Assembly: GCA_031367435.1 (NCBI GenBank)
Contig: JANLPV010000025.1
Location: 1-64,000, forward strand
Source: WLMZ01 sp031367435
GTDB lineage: Bacteria; Actinomycetota; Acidimicrobiia; Acidimicrobiales; Ilumatobacteraceae
DNA length: 64,000 nucleotides
Direction: 5' to 3'
Part shown: piece by piece, positions 27,538 through 34,968 of the stretch
Position numbering within the stretch: position 1 is the stretch's first letter
How the letters are laid out: each line of letters opens with the position of its first letter
Program-made: the position numbers and the translations under genes
The notes under the pieces: generated by a model
Seen by the model: only the letters and a program-made list of their open reading frames with translations
What the model was told of the DNA's origin: nothing
Databases searched by the model: none

Positions 27538-27765
27538 CTATGCCTCGACGAAGATGCACTCCCCCGGGCAATCTTCGGCGGCGTCGAACACCGCATCAAC
27601 ATGATGGCTCGGTATCTCGGCCTGCGCCGTGGAGCCTCCCGTCATCAATACGCCACGGTGGTCTTGAACATATGAAATACCGTCCTGCATCGAAAACACC
27701 GCCGCACACAACTCCTCGCAGAGTCAGTCACCAGTGCAGAGATCTTGATCCACCCAAGCCTTCAT
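27538..27765 (-). pseudogene. ferredoxin (3Fe-4S/4Fe-4S type) interrupted by in-frame TGA
   Basis: From ATG 27765 the minus strand reads MKAWVDQDLCTGD, then TGA, then LCEELCAAVFSMQDG and on to DAAEDCPGECIFVEA and a TAG at 27538. Except for the TGA this is a complete 75-residue ferredoxin. The motif should read CTGDGLC, so the stop sits where Gly is normal (GGA to TGA). The cysteines Cys10, Cys16, Cys20 and the CPGEC pair are kept. AAGGAGG lies seven bases before the ATG, an ideal ribosome binding site. As written, translation would end after 13 residues. It may be a recent pseudogene, a sequencing error, or a recoded stop. Such ferredoxins normally feed cytochromes P450; none is in the window. 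Confidence 0.8.
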
Positions 27766-27784
27766 GCTGAGTCCTCCTTGAAGA

Positions 27785-27812
27785 TTTCACTGCCTCTATT
27801 TCACTGCCTCTA
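27785..27812 (-). repeat. 14-bp perfect tandem repeat upstream of ferredoxin
   Basis: Read on the minus strand, TAGAGGCAGTGAAA occurs twice without a gap, ending seven bases before the AAGGAGG of the ferredoxin frame. It is a plausible regulator-binding or promoter duplication in the 130-bp region shared with the divergent ferritin-like gene. Confidence 0.6.
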
Positions 27813-27875
27813 CGGTCTGTCTATCGGCGGCGGCCATGCCCCCTTGAGGCACTGAAAGCAATCTTGGACGGATCT

Positions 27876-27896
27876 TGTACGGTACGTTTCCGTACA
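27876..27896. promoter_or_regulatory. 21-bp palindrome, TetR-type operator candidate
   Basis: TGTACGG and CCGTACA form a perfect 7-bp inverted repeat around TACGTTT. The last base is the A of the ferritin-like ATG, so a bound protein would block transcription or translation initiation of that gene. Length, spacing and GTAC-rich arms resemble TetR-family operators. No tetR gene lies in the window, so the regulator would be encoded elsewhere. Confidence 0.6.
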
Positions 27897-28393
27897 TGGA
27901 CAACGCGGCCAATACACCACCGATCGGGGCAAGCGCTTGGGATGCCGAGCTCTTTGCAATGATGAGGTCGCACGTTGCCAAAGAGCGATCGCTTCTCGGC
28001 GAATACGTGCTGGCAGCGAAGGAAACCGACTCGAAAGCGCTGGCATACCTCGTTGACCTTCTCATCCAAGATGAGCGACGCCATCACCGCATTTTTCTCG
28101 ACCTCGCGGCATCACTGAAAGCCGAAGCTGAGCTGAACGAAGAAGGTCCGACCGTTCCTCGCGTTGACTTCGACCGCACCAACGCCGCAGCCGTCATCGA
28201 CGTCACCAATCGTCTACTCGAGAGCGAACGCGACGACCTTCGCGAGCTGAAGCGAATCAAGCAAATGATCAACGTCAGCGAGGGCACAACGTTGTGGCCG
28301 TTGCTGATCGAGATCATGCAACGCGACACTGACAAGCACATCGCGATCTTGCGATTCGCGAACCGGCAGGCAAAGCGCCGCAAGTCGAAGTAG
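27896..28393 (+). CDS. ferritin-like (rubrerythrin-fold) four-helix protein
   Basis: ATG 27896 (MDNAANTPP) gives 165 residues, almost wholly helical. Possible diiron ligands fall in the order expected for ferritin-like proteins: Glu30 or Glu36 in helix 1 (AKERSLLGEY), Glu60 and His63 in helix 2 (QDERRHHR), Glu109 or Glu111 in helix 3 (LESERDD), and Asp144/His148 in helix 4 (RDTDKHIAIL). The last site has Asp in place of Glu, so metal binding is only likely. The basic tail QAKRRKSK is unusual. The gene starts inside the 21-bp palindrome and is divergent from the ferredoxin/esterase operon. Confidence 0.65.
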   Translation: MDNAANTPPIGASAWDAELFAMMRSHVAKERSLLGEYVLAAKETDSKALAYLVDLLIQDERRHHRIFLDLAASLKAEAELNEEGPTVPRVDFDRTNAAAVIDVTNRLLESERDDLRELKRIKQMINVSEGTTLWPLLIEIMQRDTDKHIAILRFANRQAKRRKSK

Positions 28394-28397
28394 GGCC

Positions 28398-28423
28398 AAC
28401 GTCCGCGCAAACGCGCAGACGTT
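28398..28423 (+). terminator. near-perfect inverted repeat after ferritin-like gene
   Basis: AACGTC and GACGTT, then GCGC and GCGC, pair around AAAC with one mismatch in each arm. It lies four bases past the ferritin-like stop and before the lipoprotein gene. No T-run follows, so it may be a terminator or an mRNA 3'-end hairpin. Confidence 0.45.
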
Positions 28424-28433
28424 CCCACGCGGT

Positions 28434-29462
28434 ATGCAAGCATTGGCCATGCGTCGTTCTTGGCTCCCCCTTATCTCCGTCTGCCTGCTCGCAGCTGGCT
28501 GCACCAGCACGAAGGCCAGCACAACAACAGCTGCACAACCGGTAACAACGGCGGGCGCAAACTCGACACCGACGAATGCAAACACTCCGAACTCGGCGAA
28601 TGTGACGACTCCCGACAAGTCAATTGCTCAACCGGCCTCAATAACGCCCGAGGTGCTGTGCGTCACGCGCTTCGACACCTCCAGCCCAGATCCCGCAAAC
28701 GCGTCGAAAATCTACTTTGGGTACACGAGCAGCGCCACGACGGCAGTAACCATCGCGGCCGGAGCAGACAACGCGTTGGCTGGCGTCGATGTAACAGACG
28801 CGGCGCTCTTGCCAACAGTGTTTGTTCCGGGACATATTTCGCCGGCATTCTGGGCAGTGCCTCCAGGGAATGGCGATCAGAGTATTCCGTCATGGACGCT
28901 CAAGGGTCCCGACGGCAAGTCGGTGACCGTCGGCGCGACAACCTCGACGCCGCAGTGCACCGATGCCTTGTTGAACGCCTCGAACGACACGCGCACACCT
29001 GACGTGGCCTTCTCGTACAAGACGTTGCCCGAGAATGAGCCCGCGACCGAGGTCGATCTGTTCGTCGCGGTGCTCGGCGTACCCGATGTGAGCCTTTGCG
29101 CCGTCGGCTTCACACCTCAGCCTGCGATTGTCTGGACCGAGGATGGCAATGGCGAATCACAGGTCATTGGATCGACCGTGCACCGCAAAGTGCAGCTCAT
29201 TCAGGTGACTGGCGCTGGCACGGCCGAAACGCACCTCTCCGGGCAAACGTCGGTGTCGGTGGGCGTGGCCGACGCGTGTAGCGCCAACGGCACGGTATCG
29301 AAATCGTGGCCGATCGGTCGATCGTTCGAACGCCTCCGTGACGGCATCTTGGTCTGTTTCAGCAGCGTCGAGGGCAAAGTCGCGATGACACTTCAGGATG
29401 AGCCGGCCAGCTGCGATCTTCCGCTCACCGGAGGCGTCAAGATTCGCTCCACTCCGCCGTGA
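28434..29462 (+). CDS. secreted lipoprotein, unknown function
   Basis: The protein has 342 residues from ATG 28434 (alternative ATG 28449, MRRSWLP, gives a neater signal peptide). The hydrophobic core LPLISVCLLAAGC ends in a clear lipobox. A Thr/Asn-rich linker of about 45 residues follows. The remainder is beta-rich with several Cys (VLCVTRF, PQCTDAL, LCAVGF, ADACSAN, VCFSSV), suggesting disulfides outside the membrane. No domain is recognised. Its stop overlaps the GTG start of the tandem-cyclase gene by four bases, so it heads the plus-strand operon and is probably translated together with that regulator. Confidence 0.75.
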   Translation: MQALAMRRSWLPLISVCLLAAGCTSTKASTTTAAQPVTTAGANSTPTNANTPNSANVTTPDKSIAQPASITPEVLCVTRFDTSSPDPANASKIYFGYTSSATTAVTIAAGADNALAGVDVTDAALLPTVFVPGHISPAFWAVPPGNGDQSIPSWTLKGPDGKSVTVGATTSTPQCTDALLNASNDTRTPDVAFSYKTLPENEPATEVDLFVAVLGVPDVSLCAVGFTPQPAIVWTEDGNGESQVIGSTVHRKVQLIQVTGAGTAETHLSGQTSVSVGVADACSANGTVSKSWPIGRSFERLRDGILVCFSSVEGKVAMTLQDEPASCDLPLTGGVKIRSTPP

Positions 29463-32400
29463 TCCGGGGTGACCACGCGAGCCGACTTGCGTTGAGGTGG
29501 CTGAGCGACGACGCACCAGCGCCGTGGAAGCAACTCGAGGGCACGGCTGTGTTGGCCGACCTCACCGGATTCACTCGGCTCACTGAGGCGCTGTCGGGTC
29601 TCGGACCCGAAGGTGTTGAGGTTCTGCATCAGGCGTTAACACTGTGCTTTTCCACACTGCTGGGTCCGAGCGTTGCGTCGGGTGGCGACATCATTGGTTT
29701 CGCTGGTGATGCCGCGTTGGTTTGGTTCAGCGGAAGCAATCACGAGCAACGTGGCGTTGAGGCCGCAGCAGCGATGCCTGCGAACCTGGCCCACCTTCCC
29801 GCGGCAACAACCGGTGGTCGACGCCTCAGGGTGAGCGTAGGCGTACACACGGGCACGGTTACTGCAATGCTCGCCGGCACCTCACAGCGCGCAATGTTGT
29901 TCTGCGGCCCGGAGATATCCACCTTGGTGGCACTCGAATCCGCCGCAACATCGGGGCAGGTTCTGGTGAGCTCGGCGCTCGCCGAACGCTTACCGAGTTC
30001 GTATCTCGGTGCCGTTGCACCTGTCGGCAGAGCACTCAAACTACGGCGACGTACTGAGCCTGAGCGGTCGTCACCGCGTCGCGGCTGGACCGACTCTCAT
30101 GCGATCGACTCTGGTTCGATCGACTCTGCTTTTGACTCTGGTTCGATCAACTCTGATGCGATCGACTCTGCGCTGGTGTCTGCTTTGCACGACGACTCCT
30201 ACCTCACCGATCGGTTGCTGTCAGTGCTCAGTCCAACAGTTCGCGATGTCATCATCGCCGACGCACCAACCGGTGATCATCGCGCGGCCTCCATTGGTTT
30301 CGTCGCCGTACCGAACATCGATGTCATGCTGGCTGCGCACGGACCCGACGTCACCCACGCGGCGCTGCACCAGGTGATCACTACCGTGGTTCGAGTTGCC
30401 GAGGAGCTGTCGGTGACGTGGCTTGATGCCGATGTTGGTCTGGGTGGCGTGAAGCTGCTGCTCGCGGCGGGCGCGCCTCAGGCTGTCGACGACGACGAGG
30501 GCCGGCTGTTGATTGCGTTGCGACGGATCATCGACGAGTCCGACGTCGTGCTTCGTGCTGGCGCACAACGCGGCCGAGTGTTTGCCGGCTCGCTTGGGGT
30601 GCCCGGGCGGCGAACTTTTACCGTCGTTGGCGACCCGGTGAATGTTGCCGCGCGAGCCCTTGGACTCGCCGGTGATCGCGAGTTGGTCACCGGCGACGGG
30701 CTCGGCGTAGCCACTCGGCCATTTATCTCTGCAGTGAGTCTTGGGTCAACGACGCTGAAGAACCGTGTGCGTCCCGTCGAGATGTGGCGTGTCAGTGCAG
30801 TGCAACCAGCGGTCGGTCGCGATCTCACACGGCATTCGGCGGCGAGAGGCGTGGGTCGAGAGTACGAACGCGACCGAATTGCCAACGCGTGGAAAGTTGC
30901 TGTCGAGGGTTTTGGCCGCGCTCTCACCGTGGTCGGTGAGCCAGGTATGGGCGCGTCCGATCTACTCAGCGAGGCCGTCGATAGGGCCGGCGCTGCAGCG
31001 ACCTTGGTGGTGGCCGATCCCTATCGCCAACAGGTGCCGTACATCACCATCGCCGCCGTGGTGCGCGCATTGGCGACAGCGGCAGGAGCAGAAGGCGACG
31101 ACCACGGATGGACGTGGCTCGCTGGCTTCGCTCCACAGATCAGCGATGACGCGCGCCATTGGATCGACGACGGCCGACGTGCTGTTCAACGGCGGCCCCG
31201 TGCCGACGAGATCGATCCAATCAGCGCCGCAAATCGCAGTCGCGTTGTACTGGCTCGATTGATCGAGATGGCCGCCCCGCGCCCTTGGCTGTTGGCTATC
31301 GACGAACTCGACGCTGTCGACGACGCGTCACGTCTGGTGTTACGCGAACTTCGCGATCGATGCATGTCCAATGGCTGGCTGCTCCTCGCCAGCATTGGGC
31401 CCGATGACCAATCATCGCTCGACGACGTCACCCAAGCAGACACACTGGTTCTGGAACCGTTCGACCACGACGAGGCCACGCAGTTCGTCATCGACGTCGA
31501 ACCACGATTACGTGACGACCAGGTCGCGCAAATCGTCGCCGCGGGTCAAGGCAACCCGTTCGTGCTTGCCGAACTCGCCCGTCATCCACAGGGTGGCGAG
31601 CTTCCCGATTCGCTCGAACGGCTGAGCATCTCACGCATCGACGCATTGTCAGTAACAACGCGCCAGCTTGTGCGCGACGCGTCCACCTTCGGCATGACGA
31701 TGTCGATGACGATGATCGCCGAGATTCTCAACCGTCCTGAACTCTCGGACCCAACAAGTTGGTCAGAAGCATCGTCGGTGCTGCAACCAACAGACCTCGG
31801 CACCGTCTCGTTTCGCCACGGCGCATATCGAGTCGCGGCGCACCAGTCGTTGCCGTTTCGTCGACGCCGTGAGCTGCACGGAGCGATCGCGGATCACCTC
31901 GCAACGGTTGCCGATACGAGCGAAGCAGTGCTGGCCAACCACTACCGCGAAGCTGGACGAACGCGCGAAGCATTCCCTCTGACGGTGACGGCCGCGCGGG
32001 CCGCCCAGTCTTCGGGTGCCCTCGTGGAGGCAAGCGAATTGTTCGAGCGTGCCGCAGCTATGGCGCGCGAAGTTGACCGCGCCGCCGTCGGAGAATTGCT
32101 CGTCGAGCAAGGCGACGCGCTGATGCGAGTGGGCGATCTCGATGGCGCAGAGCGCGCATTCGTTTCGGCGGGACGAGTGATCAAGGACCCACACGGTTAC
32201 GCAGTGATGTGCAATCACCGCGTCGACCTTGAAATCAGGCGCAGTAGGTACAAGCAAGCACGTCGATGGGCACAGAAGGGATTAGCACTCGTGGCGCCAC
32301 TCGGCCCCCGAAGCACCGGCCTTTTGGGGAAGCTCTTGCTCGACAATGCGGCCGCGCTCTATTACCTCGGCCGCTGGCACGACTGCCTTCGGCTCGCGAC

Positions 32401-33277
32401 GCAAGCGCTTGAAGTGTCGACCCAAACCGGTGACCGACTGCTGGAAGGGCTCGCTCATCTGCACCTCGAGATGGCGCAGAGCGCGCTCACCAACCCCGTT
32501 GCGCTCGACCACGGCAATGCTGCTGTTGCGATCTTCGAAGCGATCGGCCACGAGCGTTACCTCGGCGTCGCGCTGTGTAACAACGGTCTCACAGCCTCGA
32601 ACATGGGACGTTGGGATGAAGCACTCAGCATGTACCGGCGCGCGGTTGCAGTTGTAACGCAGACCGGCGACGCGATCAACACCGCGATTACGGAAATGAA
32701 CCTTGGGTTTCTTCTCTTTCGTCAGGGAAGATTGGAAGACGCCGACGCCCGTGCCCTGCGCACACTACGCACATTCGAAACCGGTGGACTCGACATGTTC
32801 GTTGCGTACTCGCGTCACTTGCGTAGCCGCATCGCGGCCGCCGAAAGTCGCTTCGACGACGCGGTGCAGTTGATGGCATCCGCGCGCGCCACCTTCGTAC
32901 AGATGGACGACACCGCAATGGTGCTCGACTGCGACGTGGCATCGCTCGACCGACTGCTCAGAGCGGGGTTGGCCAACGACGCCGTATCGCTTGCCCGTGC
33001 GATCGAGTCCGACATGCACAAGGCCGACGAAGCCGTGGCTGCTGCGCATCAGTTGTACTTCGGCATCGCGGAGACCCGCACGTCACACGCCGCTCAGGGC
33101 GCGGCCCGAATCGTTGGGGCCTTGCGGGACGCTCGCCGGCTCCGGCTCCTGCACGAGGAATACCTGTGCCTGAGCGCGCTGATCGACATTGCCAACAGCG
33201 GTGGTCCGTCCGCGCCACCAGACGCCATCGTGCGATGCGATGATCTCGGCAGAACTTTGGGACTTACGATCGCCTGA
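29459..33277 (+). CDS. tandem cyclase domains + NTPase + TPR protein (soluble adenylyl cyclase architecture)
   Basis: The protein has 1272 residues from a GTG overlapping the lipoprotein stop. The first cyclase homology domain (about 20-190) keeps VLADLTGFTRL and GFAGDAALVWF. A Ser/Asp-rich linker with repeated Ile-Asp-Ser follows. The second domain (about 280-445) has a degenerate metal site but keeps GRVFAGSLGVPGRRTFTVVGDPVNVAARAL. A STAND-type NTPase follows; its P-loop at 493-500 reads GEPGMGAS, with Ala in place of the catalytic Lys, while Walker B (WLLAIDELDAVD) is present. The C-terminal 450 residues are TPR-like helices. Mammalian soluble adenylyl cyclase has this domain order. Catalysis would need one competent shared site; regulation without catalysis is also possible. 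Confidence 0.85.
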   Translation: MIRGDHASRLALRWLSDDAPAPWKQLEGTAVLADLTGFTRLTEALSGLGPEGVEVLHQALTLCFSTLLGPSVASGGDIIGFAGDAALVWFSGSNHEQRGVEAAAAMPANLAHLPAATTGGRRLRVSVGVHTGTVTAMLAGTSQRAMLFCGPEISTLVALESAATSGQVLVSSALAERLPSSYLGAVAPVGRALKLRRRTEPERSSPRRGWTDSHAIDSGSIDSAFDSGSINSDAIDSALVSALHDDSYLTDRLLSVLSPTVRDVIIADAPTGDHRAASIGFVAVPNIDVMLAAHGPDVTHAALHQVITTVVRVAEELSVTWLDADVGLGGVKLLLAAGAPQAVDDDEGRLLIALRRIIDESDVVLRAGAQRGRVFAGSLGVPGRRTFTVVGDPVNVAARALGLAGDRELVTGDGLGVATRPFISAVSLGSTTLKNRVRPVEMWRVSAVQPAVGRDLTRHSAARGVGREYERDRIANAWKVAVEGFGRALTVVGEPGMGASDLLSEAVDRAGAAATLVVADPYRQQVPYITIAAVVRALATAAGAEGDDHGWTWLAGFAPQISDDARHWIDDGRRAVQRRPRADEIDPISAANRSRVVLARLIEMAAPRPWLLAIDELDAVDDASRLVLRELRDRCMSNGWLLLASIGPDDQSSLDDVTQADTLVLEPFDHDEATQFVIDVEPRLRDDQVAQIVAAGQGNPFVLAELARHPQGGELPDSLERLSISRIDALSVTTRQLVRDASTFGMTMSMTMIAEILNRPELSDPTSWSEASSVLQPTDLGTVSFRHGAYRVAAHQSLPFRRRRELHGAIADHLATVADTSEAVLANHYREAGRTREAFPLTVTAARAAQSSGALVEASELFERAAAMAREVDRAAVGELLVEQGDALMRVGDLDGAERAFVSAGRVIKDPHGYAVMCNHRVDLEIRRSRYKQARRWAQKGLALVAPLGPRSTGLLGKLLLDNAAALYYLGRWHDCLRLATQALEVSTQTGDRLLEGLAHLHLEMAQSALTNPVALDHGNAAVAIFEAIGHERYLGVALCNNGLTASNMGRWDEALSMYRRAVAVVTQTGDAINTAITEMNLGFLLFRQGRLEDADARALRTLRTFETGGLDMFVAYSRHLRSRIAAAESRFDDAVQLMASARATFVQMDDTAMVLDCDVASLDRLLRAGLANDAVSLARAIESDMHKADEAVAAAHQLYFGIAETRTSHAAQGAARIVGALRDARRLRLLHEEYLCLSALIDIANSGGPSAPPDAIVRCDDLGRTLGLTIA

Positions 33278-33336
33278 TCGCCTGAAGCTGCGCAGACGCG
33301 CGGGCTAGATTGAGCGTGAAGAGAGACGAGGTTTGG

Positions 33337-34968
33337 GTGACGTACAGACTGGCAATCGAGGTCGGGTCCGAGCAAACAACGTGGGCCACGACGAGTCGTG
33401 AAGGTAACGAGCAAACAACGATCGACGGCGCGTCCGTCGATTCTGTAGTTGCTATCGCAGGAGGACAACTGATCGCCGGAGCGGCCGTTGCCAACGCAGA
33501 TCCCGGTGCACTGCAGAACGTCACCCGAGATTTTGTGCAGCACCTCGGCGAGTCGGCACCAATGATGATCGGTGGCACGCCCTATGGCATCGAATCGTTG
33601 GTCGGCAGCCTTCTGTCGTCGGTCGTGAACGATGTACGCGCCAAGCGTGGGGGCGAGCCCGGTGCCGTGGTGATGGTGCACGACGACGGAATCGACGACT
33701 TCCAGAAGAGTCTGCTCACAGAAGCGGCCCGAGTAGCAGGATTGCCGATGGCAAACTTTGTGCTCGTCTCACGACACGACGCACATGCCGCAGAAGTTCC
33801 ATCTGGCCTCAACATTCCAGCTGCACTCGGACTCGTTGCCGCAGCGTCACTCGTCGGGTGGGTGCTACGCCCCGACATCGCCACTGCAGCATCTGTTGCC
33901 GCGGCGGCCGGAGGTGGAGCAGCAACCGTGGCTGGCATCGCCGGTGGGGTCGCGGCTACGGCAGCCGGTGGGGCAGTGCTCGGCGCGACTGTCATTGGTC
34001 ACGGTTCCGCCGCGGCCGCCGCAGCAACATCGGGACTCGCGGCCGCAGGCCCCATTGGTGCACCGCTCACCGCCGGCCCGGCAGGTGCACCGATCACCGC
34101 CGGACCTGCTGGCAGCCCACTCACCGCGCCGCCCACCGCCGGTCCCGCAGGAACACCAATCAACACGCCGCCCACCGCGGGTCCCGCAGGAACACCAATC
34201 AACACGCCGCCCACCGCGGGTCCCGCAGGAACACCAATCAACACAGCGCCGGTCGGACCCACTGGAGTTCCGCTGCAACCTCCTCCGATGGGCCCGGTTG
34301 GTACGAAGTTGATCACCAAGGCGCCGCGCCGAATTCCGATCGTGGCCGCGGTCGCCGTTGCAGTGGTTGCTGTGGTTGCGGTGGTGGCCGTCGTCGCCAC
34401 CAACAACGACTCGCCTGCTGCACTCACCAACAGTTCCGTAGATACGTCACAGGGCGCGTCCTCGGGATCAGCACCTTCGGGTTCGGCTGCGCTCGGCCTC
34501 GGTGAAACCGGCAAGGTCTGCGTACATGGGGTCTGGAAGATGAGCAATGAGAACTTCAAGAACATGGTTGGGGCGGTCAGTGCGCTCGGCTCGCTCGGCA
34601 CGTTCGACGTCACCGGAACGACGAAGATCGAGATTGCTCCCGACGGCGTGTGGACAATGACGTACGACAACTGGACAATGTCGGCAAAGATGGCCGATCT
34701 CTCTGCAGCGATCACCGTGGTAATGGATGGTGTCGATACGACGAAGGGCGAGTTCCTCGACGATGGCACCTTCAACTTCCACGATGTCTCGGTCGGCACC
34801 AAGCTCACCGTCAACGCGATCGTTGACGGTGCACCCTTACCACTTCCCAACACCCCAAAAGAGCGAACGGCGGTCAGCGGCTCGGGAACGTATGTGTGCG
34901 AGGGCGATGTGCTCACGCTCACTACGGCCGATGCACCGAGCGCCTTCGTGATGGACCGAATCGGATGA
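33337..34968 (+). CDS. membrane protein with decayed Hsp70-type N-terminus and Pro-rich repeats
   Basis: I chose GTG 33337 (VTYRLAIEVG) with GAGG upstream, over a TTG at 33310; 543 residues. Residues 1-150 align by eye with subdomain I of the downstream Hsp70 protein (VESLMGHLL against IESLVGSLL; LREAARLAGI against LTEAARVAGL). The first phosphate loop GxDLGTT has become AIEVGSEQT and the second nucleotide-binding half is missing, so ATP binding is unlikely. Ala/Gly-rich and GPAG/TPINT repeats (about 160-325) lead to one transmembrane helix (333-355) and an extracytoplasmic beta-rich domain with two Cys. Its stop overlaps the Hsp70-propeller start (ATGA). It may be a non-enzymatic partner of that protein. 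Confidence 0.75.
   Translation: MTYRLAIEVGSEQTTWATTSREGNEQTTIDGASVDSVVAIAGGQLIAGAAVANADPGALQNVTRDFVQHLGESAPMMIGGTPYGIESLVGSLLSSVVNDVRAKRGGEPGAVVMVHDDGIDDFQKSLLTEAARVAGLPMANFVLVSRHDAHAAEVPSGLNIPAALGLVAAASLVGWVLRPDIATAASVAAAAGGGAATVAGIAGGVAATAAGGAVLGATVIGHGSAAAAAATSGLAAAGPIGAPLTAGPAGAPITAGPAGSPLTAPPTAGPAGTPINTPPTAGPAGTPINTPPTAGPAGTPINTAPVGPTGVPLQPPPMGPVGTKLITKAPRRIPIVAAVAVAVVAVVAVVAVVATNNDSPAALTNSSVDTSQGASSGSAPSGSAALGLGETGKVCVHGVWKMSNENFKNMVGAVSALGSLGTFDVTGTTKIEIAPDGVWTMTYDNWTMSAKMADLSAAITVVMDGVDTTKGEFLDDGTFNFHDVSVGTKLTVNAIVDGAPLPLPNTPKERTAVSGSGTYVCEGDVLTLTTADAPSAFVMDRIG
34129..34245 (+). repeat. three 39-bp tandem repeats encoding PPTAGPAGTPINT
   Basis: Units at 34129-34167, 34168-34206 and 34207-34245 are nearly identical at DNA level (one change in the first) and encode a 13-residue Pro/Gly unit in the linker of the decayed Hsp70-type membrane protein. 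Shorter, more diverged GPAG units lie just before them. The near identity suggests recent expansion and possible length variation between strains. Confidence 0.85.

Noticed and set aside
27724..27726. TGA in the ferredoxin as selenocysteine codon
   Set aside because: The position is normally glycine, no clear hairpin of bacterial SECIS type follows, and other genes in the window use TGA as an ordinary stop. Kept only as a remote option.
34129..34245. 39-bp repeats as CRISPR or intergenic repeat
   Set aside because: They are contiguous, have no spacers, and encode a 13-residue unit in frame within a gene.
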